This document shows, piece by piece, positions 9,890-19,873 of a stretch of 64,000 nt of DNA (position 1 is the stretch's first letter; each line of letters opens with the position of its first letter). Source of the DNA: Rhodoferax sp. (GTDB lineage: Bacteria > Pseudomonadota > Gammaproteobacteria > Burkholderiales > Burkholderiaceae_C); contig NZ_JAUSLE010000004.1 of the NCBI RefSeq assembly GCF_030646845.1, positions 1 through 64,000 of the forward strand, in the 5' to 3' direction. The notes under the pieces were generated by a model that saw only the letters and a list, made by a program, of their open reading frames with translations, did no database searches and was not told the DNA's origin. A program made the position numbers and the translations under genes.

Positions 9890-10792
9890 TCAACCCAGCG
9901 CTGGCCCATCGGTCCTGCTGCGCAGCAAGCGAATGATCTCCGGCGATCCCGCCTCCTGTGCGACGGTGAGCGCAGTTGTGCCAGCAAAGGGCTCTTCGAT
10001 CCTGATGGCGTCGCTGGCAATAAACAGTTCGACTGCCAGCTGGTCTGCCCGACGAATAGCCGCAAAGAACTGCGCCTGATCGAAGTACTGCAAGCCCATG
10101 GCGGTGAGTTCCTTGCGGGCACCCAGTGCGGACCATCGACGCTGTGTGGCACCGAGGGGTGCACGGGTCGATGTTGCTGGTGCGGCGCTGCGCGTTTGGA
10201 CCGGTGGTGTCGCGGACCTGCCGGTAACGCCTGCCGGTGCGTCGGCCCCCGCAGTCAAGCCCTTTCTGCGGGGGATCTGATTGTCATCGAGCAAGGTCTC
10301 GATACGGGCGAACACTTCGAATCGGGGAAAGGGCTTCTTCATGAAGTCGTCGGCACCAATCCGGCTGGCGTAAAACTGCTCGGTGGCGTGCTCATTGCCG
10401 CTGATCATGATGACGGGAATGTCATGCGTCGCGGCATCCCTGCGGATGGCCCGCAGTGCGCCAAAGCCATTCATGCCCGGCAGGATGATGTCGAGAAAAA
10501 CCAGGTCCGGTTTTTCTTCGTTGATCAGCGCCAGACCCTGCTCGGCATTGGCAGCGTCGCGAGTGTCGTAGCCCGCGGAGCGCAGTATTCTGCGCAACAC
10601 CGCAACGACTGTGGCCGAGTCGTCAATGATGAGGGCCTTGGTTCCGTGACGGGCATTCTTGCGCTTGCGATGCCGTCGATCAAAGCTGGCCGCAACCGAT
10701 CCGTCAAGCGAAGGTGACTTGCCCTCGGCGGCTGTGCGTTCTTCCGCCTCGGCTCTTTTTGAGGCTGCCCAGAACCGGTCAAAGATACTCAT
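9890..10792 (-). CDS. Response regulator with ankyrin-like tail
   Basis: 300 residues. Residues about 52-170 form a CheY-like receiver with the acidic pair D57/D58, phospho-acceptor D101 (FLDIILPGMNG) and a conserved lysine in FMKKPFPR. A charged N-terminal stretch precedes it. A Pro/Ala/Thr-rich linker (about 180-225) leads to a short C-terminal region, ALTVAQEAGSPEIIRLLRSR, that reads like one or two ankyrin repeats. There is no DNA-binding domain, so output is probably by protein contact, perhaps in motility or pili. An AGGAG lies 12 nt before the ATG. Confidence 0.8.
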   Translation of the reverse strand: MSIFDRFWAASKRAEAEERTAAEGKSPSLDGSVAASFDRRHRKRKNARHGTKALIIDDSATVVAVLRRILRSAGYDTRDAANAEQGLALINEEKPDLVFLDIILPGMNGFGALRAIRRDAATHDIPVIMISGNEHATEQFYASRIGADDFMKKPFPRFEVFARIETLLDDNQIPRRKGLTAGADAPAGVTGRSATPPVQTRSAAPATSTRAPLGATQRRWSALGARKELTAMGLQYFDQAQFFAAIRRADQLAVELFIASDAIRIEEPFAGTTALTVAQEAGSPEIIRLLRSRTDGPALG

Positions 10793-10899
10793 GCTGTTGC
10801 TTTTCTCCTAGGGGTGGACCCGCACAGTCAACCCAGAATGTCAAATGAAACAAAGTGTAGCCATTCTGCATGATCGTCGCGTTGATATGCCGCGTTCAG

Positions 10900-13476
10900 C
10901 TACCAGTCTTCCTTCACGGCCAGGATCGCATCCTTGCCCGCAGCCGCTTTGCCCGCTAGCCAGGCAGTGACGGTGCCGGCCAGCACCACGGCCAGGCACA
11001 GCGCCAGCAGCCGGGCCCAGGGCAGCATCAGCTCCATCGTCCAGTGAAAACTCTGCGGGTTCACCACATGCACCAGCACCACCGACACCGCTAGCCCCAG
11101 GCCGAGGCCGGCAATGGCACCCAAGGCCGTCCAGGCCGCGCCTTCCAGGGCGACCACGGTCAGAATTTGCCGCCGTGTCAGGCCCAGGTGCGCCAGCAGG
11201 CCAAACTCCTTGCGCCGCGCCAGCACCTGGGCACTGAAAGATGCCGCCACACCAAACAGGCCGATGGCGATGGCGACCGCCTGCAACCAGTAGGTCACGG
11301 CAAAACTGCGGTCAAAGATTCGAAGCGAGGTGGCGCGGATCTGGCTGGCTGTGCCAAATTCGAGCAGCTGGCCCGCGCCAGGACCGGACTGGTCGGCCAG
11401 GGCGCGCAGGGCCCGCTGCACGCGTTCGGCGCCAAGCCCATCGACCAGCCAGAGGGCCAGGTCGTTGGCGCGCCGGTCGCCGGTGAGCCGCTCAAAGATG
11501 CGCTTGTCCATCGCAATGGCGCCGGATTGTCGCGCATAGTCACGCCACACGCCCGCTACAAAAAACGTAGCTATAGGCGCTTGTTCTACGAGGGCTAGAG
11601 GCCTGAAAGAGTCTGAAAGTTGGGTGAACACCGTGCCCATGCGGGCGCCATGCAGGTCGACCATGGCCTCGCTCACATAGATGCCGATTTGTCCTGGCGG
11701 TACGGGCAGTGGTTCGCCAATGAGCGGCAGATCGCGCGCCGGGTCATTGAGCGCGCGTGCAATGAGCGCCACCGCCGGTCGGGCCGGGTCCAGCAACAGC
11801 GCCAGCGTGCGCTGGGGCTGCACCCGCTGCACGCCCGTCACTGTGGCCGCTGCCTGCACAAACTCCGGCGTGAAATACACCGTGTCAGTGGCTCCCAGGC
11901 TGGCGGCGCTGCGCACATACAGATCGGCGGGCAGCACCCGGTCCAGCCACTGCGTCACCGAGTCGCGAAAGCTCGCCACCATGACGGTCAGCGCCACTGC
12001 CAGGCTCAGCGACGCCACCACGCCGCTAACTGCGACGGAGGCGCTCTCGCGCACCCGGCGCGCGCGCTCCACGGCCAGCAGGGGCAGTGCATGACGCGCC
12101 AACAGCGGCGCCAGTTGGTCCAGCAGCAATGCAATCAACCACGGCAGCGCGGTGATACCGCCTACCAGCAGCAGCGCGACCGACACATAGGCTGCCAGGG
12201 GAATGTCATAAATGGCCGGAGCCCTCGAAAACAGTGCGCCAGCCGCTATCAAAATGATACTCACCCAGTGACTGCGGCGCGTCACCAGGCTGCCACCCAG
12301 TCCTTTGAGCGTTTGCGCGAGTGGCAGGCCCTGCGCCTGCCGTGCCGGCCACCAGCCACCTACGAGCGCAGCCAGCACACCCAGCGTGCCGTACGCGAGG
12401 GCCGCCCATCCGTTCCATTGCAGCGCCGGGGCCACGCCGGCAAAGTAGCCACCACCCAGATCACCACCCAGTACCTGCAAGGCCAGCGCGGCCAGGCCGG
12501 TGCCCAGGGCAATGCCGGCCAGGCTGCCCACCGCTCCCAGCGCGAGCGACTCCCACAGTACCAGACCCAGCCGGTCGCACCCAGTCAGACCCAGCACGCC
12601 CAGGAGGGCGAATTGCTGCGCGCGCTTGGCCACACTCAGGGACAGGACGGAGAACACCAGGAAGGCCCCGGTAAACAGGGCGACCAGGGCCAGCACGGTG
12701 AGATTGACGCGGTAGGCGCGCGACAGGTTGCTGACGCGCGCTGCCGCGTCGCCGGGCTCGGTCACTGTCACATCGGGCGGCCAATCGGCGGCGCCTTGCA
12801 GGGCACGCACAAAGGCTGCCCGGTCGACGCCGGTGTGCAGGCGGATATCGATGCGGGAGAGTTGGCCCTGGCGGTCGAACAGTTCCTGTGCCGCGCCAAT
12901 GTCCATCACGGCCAACGGCGCGCCACCGGCGCTGACGCTCCCGGCAACTGTTACGGGTTTGACTTGCAGTGCACTCTGCAACTGCAATTTGTCGCCGCGC
13001 AGGCGCTGGCGCGCGGTGGCATTCAAGTACAGCGTGTTGGGCGAGAAATACGCCAGGCGGTCGGCGCCAGCAGCGGGCCGCGGCATGAGCGCCGGGGCCA
13101 CAGTGGCCACCACGAGGGCGTCGACCCCGACCACGCGCAGAGGCACACGCTGCGCATCGCCAGCGAGTGCATAGGTGCTGACTTCCAGCACCGGGGAGGC
13201 CACGGCGACTTGCGCATGGTTGGCGACTCGCGCAAAGACCGCTTCGTCAAAGTTGCCTTGTACGCCGCGCAGTTCCAGGTCCGGTTGACCATTGACGGAG
13301 CGCACTGCCTGTGAAAACTCGTCCAGCGCCGAGGCGTTAATCAGTTGCACGGAGAATGCCAGCGCTACGCCCAGCATGACGGCGACGACGGCCGCTGCGT
13401 TGCGCCACGGATGGTGGCGCAATTCCTGCCACGAAAAGGTTCGAAGAAGAGCGAGCACAAGGGAGTCTACCCCCAA
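10900..13476 (-). CDS. FtsX-family ABC transporter permease
   Basis: 858 residues with an N-terminal helix (AAAVVAVMLGVALAFS), a large periplasmic domain, and two clusters of three or four helices around further soluble domains. This is the duplicated FtsX/MacB-type layout of AttFG-like permeases. Such permeases extract lipids or lipoproteins and need a separate ATPase; the LolD-like ATPase at 54606-55259 is the only candidate here. A dispersed repeat lies in frame near 11560-11600. The gene ends a run that begins with sqr, 13 nt upstream, but belongs functionally with the lipocalin-like gene. Confidence 0.85.
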   Translation of the reverse strand: MGVDSLVLALLRTFSWQELRHHPWRNAAAVVAVMLGVALAFSVQLINASALDEFSQAVRSVNGQPDLELRGVQGNFDEAVFARVANHAQVAVASPVLEVSTYALAGDAQRVPLRVVGVDALVVATVAPALMPRPAAGADRLAYFSPNTLYLNATARQRLRGDKLQLQSALQVKPVTVAGSVSAGGAPLAVMDIGAAQELFDRQGQLSRIDIRLHTGVDRAAFVRALQGAADWPPDVTVTEPGDAAARVSNLSRAYRVNLTVLALVALFTGAFLVFSVLSLSVAKRAQQFALLGVLGLTGCDRLGLVLWESLALGAVGSLAGIALGTGLAALALQVLGGDLGGGYFAGVAPALQWNGWAALAYGTLGVLAALVGGWWPARQAQGLPLAQTLKGLGGSLVTRRSHWVSIILIAAGALFSRAPAIYDIPLAAYVSVALLLVGGITALPWLIALLLDQLAPLLARHALPLLAVERARRVRESASVAVSGVVASLSLAVALTVMVASFRDSVTQWLDRVLPADLYVRSAASLGATDTVYFTPEFVQAAATVTGVQRVQPQRTLALLLDPARPAVALIARALNDPARDLPLIGEPLPVPPGQIGIYVSEAMVDLHGARMGTVFTQLSDSFRPLALVEQAPIATFFVAGVWRDYARQSGAIAMDKRIFERLTGDRRANDLALWLVDGLGAERVQRALRALADQSGPGAGQLLEFGTASQIRATSLRIFDRSFAVTYWLQAVAIAIGLFGVAASFSAQVLARRKEFGLLAHLGLTRRQILTVVALEGAAWTALGAIAGLGLGLAVSVVLVHVVNPQSFHWTMELMLPWARLLALCLAVVLAGTVTAWLAGKAAAGKDAILAVKEDW
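11556..11604 (+). repeat. Dispersed repeat inside the FtsX-type gene
   Basis: The plus strand reads AAAAAACGTAGCTATAGGCG, then CTTGTTCTACGAGGGCTAGA and GGCCTGAAAG. This matches the AGCTAT...GCGCTTG...GGGCTAGAGGCC pattern of the small dispersed element also seen in miaA and the ABC exporter gene. It is in frame on the minus strand and adds about 16 residues (LALVEQAPIATFFVAG) to the permease. Confidence 0.5.
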
Positions 13477-13489
13477 GCGCCGCGCTGTC

Positions 13490-14848
<1,359 letters not shown>

Positions 14849-14922
14849 CGTGTTTCCCTACCAGCGCCAGTGGAACTGGATACCGATGGCCTGCTGTCAC
14901 ATCGTTAGGGTCTGCAATTGCC

Positions 14923-16248
14923 TCAGAAACGATGGCTGTACATCAACTGCAAGTTCGTCTGCCCATGCGAAATTGCTGGACCAGCACCGCTGTTGACCGT
15001 CTCTGAAGGCGCAAGGGTCAGCGACGCATTGAACTCCCCTGCCTGCGACACCTTGTAGCCCAGACCCAGCGTGACGTGGCTCTTCACAGTCGCCGGGAAC
15101 AGGGGGTTGACATAGGCATCAGGAATCGGGTTGTCAGCCAGATTGAGACCGGCACGCAGGGTTAGCTGTTCATTGGCCTTCCAGGCCATGCCCAGACTCA
15201 GCACGGTCTGGTCTTTCCAGTTTTGCGGCATCGAAAAACTCACCGAACCACCCATCACAGCACTGTCATAGCGCATTTTGAAGCTCTTCATGGCGTCAGC
15301 CCAGCCGATGTATTTGAGGTCAGCCGCCAGCAACAACGCTGGCTGGGCTTGCCAACTGGCACCCACCGCGAAAACCGAGGGCATCTGGAAGTCAATCACG
15401 GTGAGCTGGCCGCTGTCAGTAAATCCCGTGGAGGCTGTCATGCTGGCCGCGCTGCTGGACGTCTTCATGTCATCCAACGCGGACTTGAACTGGTAGGAAC
15501 CCCCCACGGTCACGTCTTTGTTGACCTTATAGACAGCGCCAAGGGAGGCCCCGAAACCGGTGGCCTTGGCGGCGCCGGTGAAGTCATTGCTGTCGGAGAA
15601 GTTGATTCGCGCCCAAGTGGCTGTATTCAATGCGCCGCCAGCAATCGCACCGCCAAGAGCACCGGACCCGCCCGTAACCATTCCACCCAATTGCGCAGGC
15701 GTTGCCGCAAATAGCATGTCCAGTGAGGACCACATGAATTTCAGGGTGGCGCCTACCGTCAAATTTGGATTGACCTGGTACGCAACCGGAAAGATGACAT
15801 TTCCCACGCCAAGCTCCGATCGCACCGGCGCACCCGAGCCCATGGCCAGGAACGAAGTCGCCTCGTACTCGGTCCCCATGCCGCCCTGGGCAAACATGCC
15901 AATGCCGTAGGTATAGGCACCACTACGCCTGGTGTAGCCCAAAGCAGGCATGACATAAGACGTGCCACTCGATTTGGCGTCCATGCCCATCATGCTGCTC
16001 TTCACATCAGGTCCCAAAATGCCAAACGCCACATCGAGGCGCGAGGTGCCGTCAGGCATCAAGCCCAGCGTCGCCGGGTTTGCTGCCATGGCAGCGTTGC
16101 CATGGTCAATCGCCTGGGATGCACCGCCCATGCCGGTAGAGATGGGACCATAGCCCTCCATCAGCATTCCATTCGTGGCGTGTGCCGAACCGGCTGCTAG
16201 CAGCGCGCAAAGAGGTGTCAGACAAAAAAGTGTTCTGGATGCTTTCAT
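14923..16248 (-). CDS. FadL/OmpP1-family outer-membrane protein
   Basis: 441 residues. The ATG at 16248 starts a signal peptide (MKASRTLFCLTPLCALLAAG...AHA). The mature N-terminus (TNGMLMEGYGPISTGMGGA) is the hatch-plug signature of FadL proteins, and the C-terminus ends in a hydrophobic aromatic (YSHRF) typical of outer-membrane barrels. FadL proteins pass hydrophobic molecules through the outer membrane by lateral diffusion. Its place between a Rieske protein and sqr suggests a role with sulfur or polysulfide, but fatty acids or hydrocarbons are equally possible from sequence. Confidence 0.85.
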   Translation of the reverse strand: MKASRTLFCLTPLCALLAAGSAHATNGMLMEGYGPISTGMGGASQAIDHGNAAMAANPATLGLMPDGTSRLDVAFGILGPDVKSSMMGMDAKSSGTSYVMPALGYTRRSGAYTYGIGMFAQGGMGTEYEATSFLAMGSGAPVRSELGVGNVIFPVAYQVNPNLTVGATLKFMWSSLDMLFAATPAQLGGMVTGGSGALGGAIAGGALNTATWARINFSDSNDFTGAAKATGFGASLGAVYKVNKDVTVGGSYQFKSALDDMKTSSSAASMTASTGFTDSGQLTVIDFQMPSVFAVGASWQAQPALLLAADLKYIGWADAMKSFKMRYDSAVMGGSVSFSMPQNWKDQTVLSLGMAWKANEQLTLRAGLNLADNPIPDAYVNPLFPATVKSHVTLGLGYKVSQAGEFNASLTLAPSETVNSGAGPAISHGQTNLQLMYSHRF

Positions 16249-16342
16249 GGTGGTCTCCGATAGTTGTAATGAAGGGAAGCGCGGGTTTTTCACTGGGATG
16301 GTGATCGGTGGGGGAGGGCGGACGGCTACAGCGGCTCGGGGC

Positions 16343-16981
16343 TTACCAAAAGCCCAGCAAACGGCCTTTGGCGACTTTGGACTCGATGCGTTTAAGCGGG
16401 CTGTTGCCAATTTTTATGCAGTCGCCGCTTTTCACATCGAACTCCCATTGGTGCTTGGGGCAGGTCAGGGTGCTGCCCTTCAGCGCCAGTTCCGGTATGT
16501 CGGTGCTCTGGTGCGGGCAACGGCTGTCGTAGACCTGAAAAGTCTTCCCATCGCGGTAGATAAACAGGCCGCGACCTTCGCATTCGGTGCGTATGACTTC
16601 ACCGTCCTTGACATCGGCGCTGGCCAGTACATCGTGCCACTGGCCGGGGCCAGGCGTCGGGCCGAGGAGGGCCTCGGGCTGAAACCCGGGGATATTCATG
16701 TCCAGAATGATGTCCACGGCCCAGATGATCTTGGCCAGCCCCAATGCCGGAAACGCCATCAGCAGCGCATCCAGAACCTCCATGGGCGTGCAGCCCTCGC
16801 GCAGTGCGCGCCCCAGGTATTGGCGAAAGCCGCGTTCGGTCTGAGCATGGACCTTGGTGATGACGGAAATGAGATTCCTGGTTTTCGGGTCCAGATGCTG
16901 GCCGGCATCCTTTAAGAAGGCGAAGTAGTGGCCCAACGCCTCGGGCCGGGCCTTGAGGAGGTAGTTCAGTGCGTCACTCAT
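16343..16981 (-). CDS. CMD (AhpD-like) domain fused to Rieske ferredoxin
   Basis: 212 residues from ATG 16981. Residues about 1-105 are a helical carboxymuconolactone-decarboxylase-like domain without the CxxC of active AhpD peroxidases. Residues about 110-205 are a Rieske [2Fe-2S] domain with ligands CPH and CPKH. The frame continues upstream but that part overlaps the Usp gene and is noise. A fusion of a CMD fold to a Rieske electron carrier beside sqr and soe genes suggests an electron-transfer role in sulfur metabolism; the partner is unknown. Confidence 0.8.
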   Translation of the reverse strand: MSDALNYLLKARPEALGHYFAFLKDAGQHLDPKTRNLISVITKVHAQTERGFRQYLGRALREGCTPMEVLDALLMAFPALGLAKIIWAVDIILDMNIPGFQPEALLGPTPGPGQWHDVLASADVKDGEVIRTECEGRGLFIYRDGKTFQVYDSRCPHQSTDIPELALKGSTLTCPKHQWEFDVKSGDCIKIGNSPLKRIESKVAKGRLLGFW

Positions 16982-17001
16982 GGCAGGGGAGACTCCTTCG
17001 A

Positions 17002-17826
17002 CTATTGAGAATGAAGAACCAGCACAGGATGTTCTGAAAGCCCCATCACCTTTTGCGCCACGCCACCGAGCAGGGCGCGGCCAATGCGGCTGTCGCCGCG
17101 GCTGCCCATCACGATCAGGTCGGACCCGCTGCTGGCCGCCGCGGCCAGGATTTCCTTGAATGGGTTTCCGCTGAGTACCTCGCCTTGTGCAACAAGACCA
17201 CCAATGCGCACTTGGCTCAACATGTCGGAAACGAAGGCTTCCGCCGACGGACGTAGTCCTTCGGCGGCAATCACGCTCACCAGATGCAGCGGCAGTCCAC
17301 ATTGGGCGGCAACCGCAGCCGCCGTGGCGACCACCTGACGTCCTTGCCCGCTGGGCTCTGCCGCAGCCAACACGCGCTGGCGCCACATGCGACTCTCCCG
17401 CGGCACGATCAACACATGACATGGCGCGTGCGCAACCACTTTGCTCACCATCTCGCCCACCAGCAGATTTGCCAGAAAGCTCCGCTTGCCACGGCGTCGG
17501 ATGATGATCACGTCGCTGCCTTGTTCTTGTGCTTCCTGCACGATCTCCCGATAAGGTTCCTCACCCCGGCGCACGTGCAGATCGATCGTCACACCGACCG
17601 TCTCCGCCTGGGCGCGCAACTGGCCGATCTTGGTCGAAGCTTCCCGCTCGGCCCGCGCCGCAATCTGGGGCGCCAGCGCTTCATATTCCGGATTGCTTAC
17701 CAAGGGGACGACGGTGGCCAGCGGCAGCTGGCAGCGCTGCGCCAGATCCATGGCCACCGTTTCGGCGCCCGTGTCGAATTCGGTGTGCTCGGTGGCCAGC
17801 AACAGATGCGAAAAGAGTCCTGCCAT
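17002..17826 (-). CDS. Tandem universal stress protein
   Basis: 274 residues from ATG 17826, with two UspA domains (about 1-145 and 146-274). The second keeps an ATP-binding-type loop (VMGSRGDSRIGRALLGGVA); the first has RRRGKRSFLANLLVGEM. It follows the membrane protein gene after only 2 nt and precedes the CMD-Rieske gene by 20 nt, so it is a member of the soe-sqr transcription unit. A stress or redox role in sulfite handling is inferred from position only. Confidence 0.85.
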   Translation of the reverse strand: MAGLFSHLLLATEHTEFDTGAETVAMDLAQRCQLPLATVVPLVSNPEYEALAPQIAARAEREASTKIGQLRAQAETVGVTIDLHVRRGEEPYREIVQEAQEQGSDVIIIRRRGKRSFLANLLVGEMVSKVVAHAPCHVLIVPRESRMWRQRVLAAAEPSGQGRQVVATAAAVAAQCGLPLHLVSVIAAEGLRPSAEAFVSDMLSQVRIGGLVAQGEVLSGNPFKEILAAAASSGSDLIVMGSRGDSRIGRALLGGVAQKVMGLSEHPVLVLHSQ

Positions 17827-17828
17827 GC

Positions 17829-18257
17829 TCAATGCCCCCCCGTCAAAATGCCTGATGCAGCCAATCCGATGACCAATGCGATCAGGGCACAGAGACCAGC
17901 ATAAACATAGTCGCGCCGCTTCAGGTACAAAGGGATCAAGCCCAGCAAGGGGGGCAGCGAACAGCCGGCCAGCAGTGCAATGCCGATCAGGTTGGACAAG
18001 TCCCCTTTGTGCGCCAGGGCTAGCCAGCCCCAGCCGGTGGGGGTGCCCGTGCTTTGCAGGTAGGCACTCACCGGCAGGTTCCAGACCTTGGGCAGGTGTT
18101 CCAGCGGTACGTGTGGCTGCAGGAGCCCGAACAGGTAGGCCGCGAAACTCAGGATGAGCGCCAGCACGCCAACGCGCGTGCCCCAATCCAGCAACAGCGC
18201 GTAGCGCGAAGCCTCGGCTTGCTGCTCTTGGGCGTTCGTAAGGTTTGGTGTGTTCAT
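17829..18257 (-). CDS. Small inner-membrane protein of unknown function
   Basis: 142 residues from ATG 18257. Three or four hydrophobic segments are visible (VGVLALILSFAAYLFGLL, LIGIALLAGCSLPPLLGLI, YVYAGLCALIALVIGLAAS). I cannot name a family. It starts 14 nt after the stop of the TauE/SafE exporter gene and ends 2 nt before the Usp gene, so it is probably cotranslated with both. It may assist the exporter. Confidence 0.75.
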   Translation of the reverse strand: MNTPNLTNAQEQQAEASRYALLLDWGTRVGVLALILSFAAYLFGLLQPHVPLEHLPKVWNLPVSAYLQSTGTPTGWGWLALAHKGDLSNLIGIALLAGCSLPPLLGLIPLYLKRRDYVYAGLCALIALVIGLAASGILTGGH

Positions 18258-18270
18258 CGATTGGTCGCTC

Positions 18271-19260
18271 TCAGACCCACAGGCCCAAGCCTTTAAGCAG
18301 GGCGCGGATGCCCGCAAACAGCAGCAGTGTGATCACCATTTTGCGGATCACTGACCCCTTGAGCACATGCAGCAGGCGGGCGCCGATGCGCGCGCCCAGC
18401 ATCATGCCCACCACCGAGGGCACGGCGATCATCGGCAACACGGCGCCCCGGTTCAGGTACACCCATGCGGCCGAGGAATCCACCAGCGACAGCACGAGGC
18501 CGGAAGTCCCGGCCGAGACCTTCAGCGGTGCGCCCATCAGCAGGTTCAGTGCGGGCACGTTGGCCCAGCCGGCGCCGATGCCGAACATGCCTGCCATGAC
18601 ACCAATCGCCAGAAACAGTACCAGACCCAAAGGGGTGCGGTGCACCTGCCAGTCAATGGCACGCCCGGAGGCGCCGTCGATAAAGACCCCATGAATACCC
18701 AGCGCGGAGGACAGCCGGTCGGGTTGCGCCACATGCGGAAATTCTGATTTCTTCGACATCAGCATGAGTGCCACGATGCCCAGCACGATCAAGCCCAGTG
18801 CCGTCTGGATCGCCGAGGCGGGAAGTGCCAGACCGAGCAGGGCGCCGGCAATGGAACTCATGCAGGCCAGCAGTGCCAGTGGAAGCGCCAGGCGCAGGCT
18901 GGCCAAGCCCCCGCGCAGCAGCAACGGCCCGGCCGCCAGTGCACTGGCGAGCGCCACCAGCAAGCCCGCACCACGCACAAAGTCCAGGTGAAAGGGAAAG
19001 AAGCCGCCGATGATCGGCACAAATAGCGTGCCACCGCCAATGCCCGCGGGCACCGCCACAATGCCAATGAAGAAGCAGGTCACAAACAGCGCCAATGGCC
19101 AGAACCACCAGGGCAGGGGACTTGTTGGCGCCACACTGCCAGCGGCCTGCACGGGACCGGCCAGGAGCAGAACCAGAAGGATGGCCAGCATCAGCCATGG
19201 TCGACGCAGCTGCTTGAGAAATGCCAGTATGGGCGGTGTGCGAGTGGCAACGTCGTGCAT
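18271..19260 (-). CDS. TauE/SafE-family sulfite/organosulfonate exporter
   Basis: 329 residues with about eight or nine membrane helices and the family repeats IGIVAVPAGIGGGTLFVPI and MAGMFGIGAGWANVPALNLL, where short glycine-rich loops repeat in the two halves. Family members export sulfite or sulfoacetate, or move thiosulfate. Next to soeABC, the likely job is to expel toxic sulfite made by the Dsr pathway faster than Soe can oxidise it. The N-terminal 30 residues before the first helix are unusually polar. Confidence 0.85.
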   Translation of the reverse strand: MHDVATRTPPILAFLKQLRRPWLMLAILLVLLLAGPVQAAGSVAPTSPLPWWFWPLALFVTCFFIGIVAVPAGIGGGTLFVPIIGGFFPFHLDFVRGAGLLVALASALAAGPLLLRGGLASLRLALPLALLACMSSIAGALLGLALPASAIQTALGLIVLGIVALMLMSKKSEFPHVAQPDRLSSALGIHGVFIDGASGRAIDWQVHRTPLGLVLFLAIGVMAGMFGIGAGWANVPALNLLMGAPLKVSAGTSGLVLSLVDSSAAWVYLNRGAVLPMIAVPSVVGMMLGARIGARLLHVLKGSVIRKMVITLLLFAGIRALLKGLGLWV

Positions 19261-19300
19261 GAAGGGGAATCGGGTTGTTTTGTCGCCGCTGATGTCAGGT

Positions 19301-19861
19301 TCACATTGCCTTGCGGATCGTCATGGCACCGCGAATCTGGCCAATGGAATAGCCAACCCCTTTGTCGCCGGGATACAGCGTGCGCAACTGCGTGATGACT
19401 TCCGGCTTGAGGGATTCAGGCGCACCATGGCAGGCCAGGCATATCTGCTGCACGGGAAGCGCCTTCATGTAGCGATATTCCTTGCGCTCAGCCTCGGTCA
19501 CGACCTCCCATTTCTCCAGTGTGGCCGGGCCTTCGCCAGCGGCGGCGCGTCGGTCAAAGTCTTCCAGTGTGGCCCGCTCCCAGGCATCGGGAACCGCCTT
19601 GGGGTTACGCTCGCGCAGGCTGACACGCCGGATGGCCCAGCCGGTTTGCTCGGATGCCGCCTTGGCCATTTGCGGTGCTTTTTCCCGGCAAACGCCAATG
19701 GCGGATTCCGGTCCGCCTTTGGCGATTTCTTCAGTCAGCACCTGAAGCAGTTTGGGTGGCACAGAACTAGCGACTTTGCGCGCCTCGATCAGCCAGGGCG
19801 CATCCTCGGCCAAGGCATTCAGGCTGGCGAGCACGGCCATGGACAATAGAATTTTGCGCAT
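19301..19861 (-). CDS. Periplasmic DUF3365 c-type haem protein
   Basis: 186 residues. The ATG at 19861 begins a signal peptide (MRKILLSMAVLASLNALA). One haem-binding CLACH lies near residue 145, with ICLACHGAPESLKPE; the rest matches the DUF3365/Tll0287-like fold (WAIRRVSLRERNPKAVPDAWE, GYSIGQIRGAMTI). It lies between soeC and the tauE-like gene on the same strand, 12 nt from soeC. A redox sensor or electron shuttle tied to sulfite oxidation is plausible but unproven. Confidence 0.8.
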   Translation of the reverse strand: MRKILLSMAVLASLNALAEDAPWLIEARKVASSVPPKLLQVLTEEIAKGGPESAIGVCREKAPQMAKAASEQTGWAIRRVSLRERNPKAVPDAWERATLEDFDRRAAAGEGPATLEKWEVVTEAERKEYRYMKALPVQQICLACHGAPESLKPEVITQLRTLYPGDKGVGYSIGQIRGAMTIRKAM

Positions 19862-19873
19862 GGAAAATTCCTT

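Noticed and set aside
11620-13314. A 564-codon plus-strand frame over the FtsX-type gene
   Set aside because: Opposite a clear permease; composition (Gln/Arg/His-rich, no hydrophobic core) is not protein-like.
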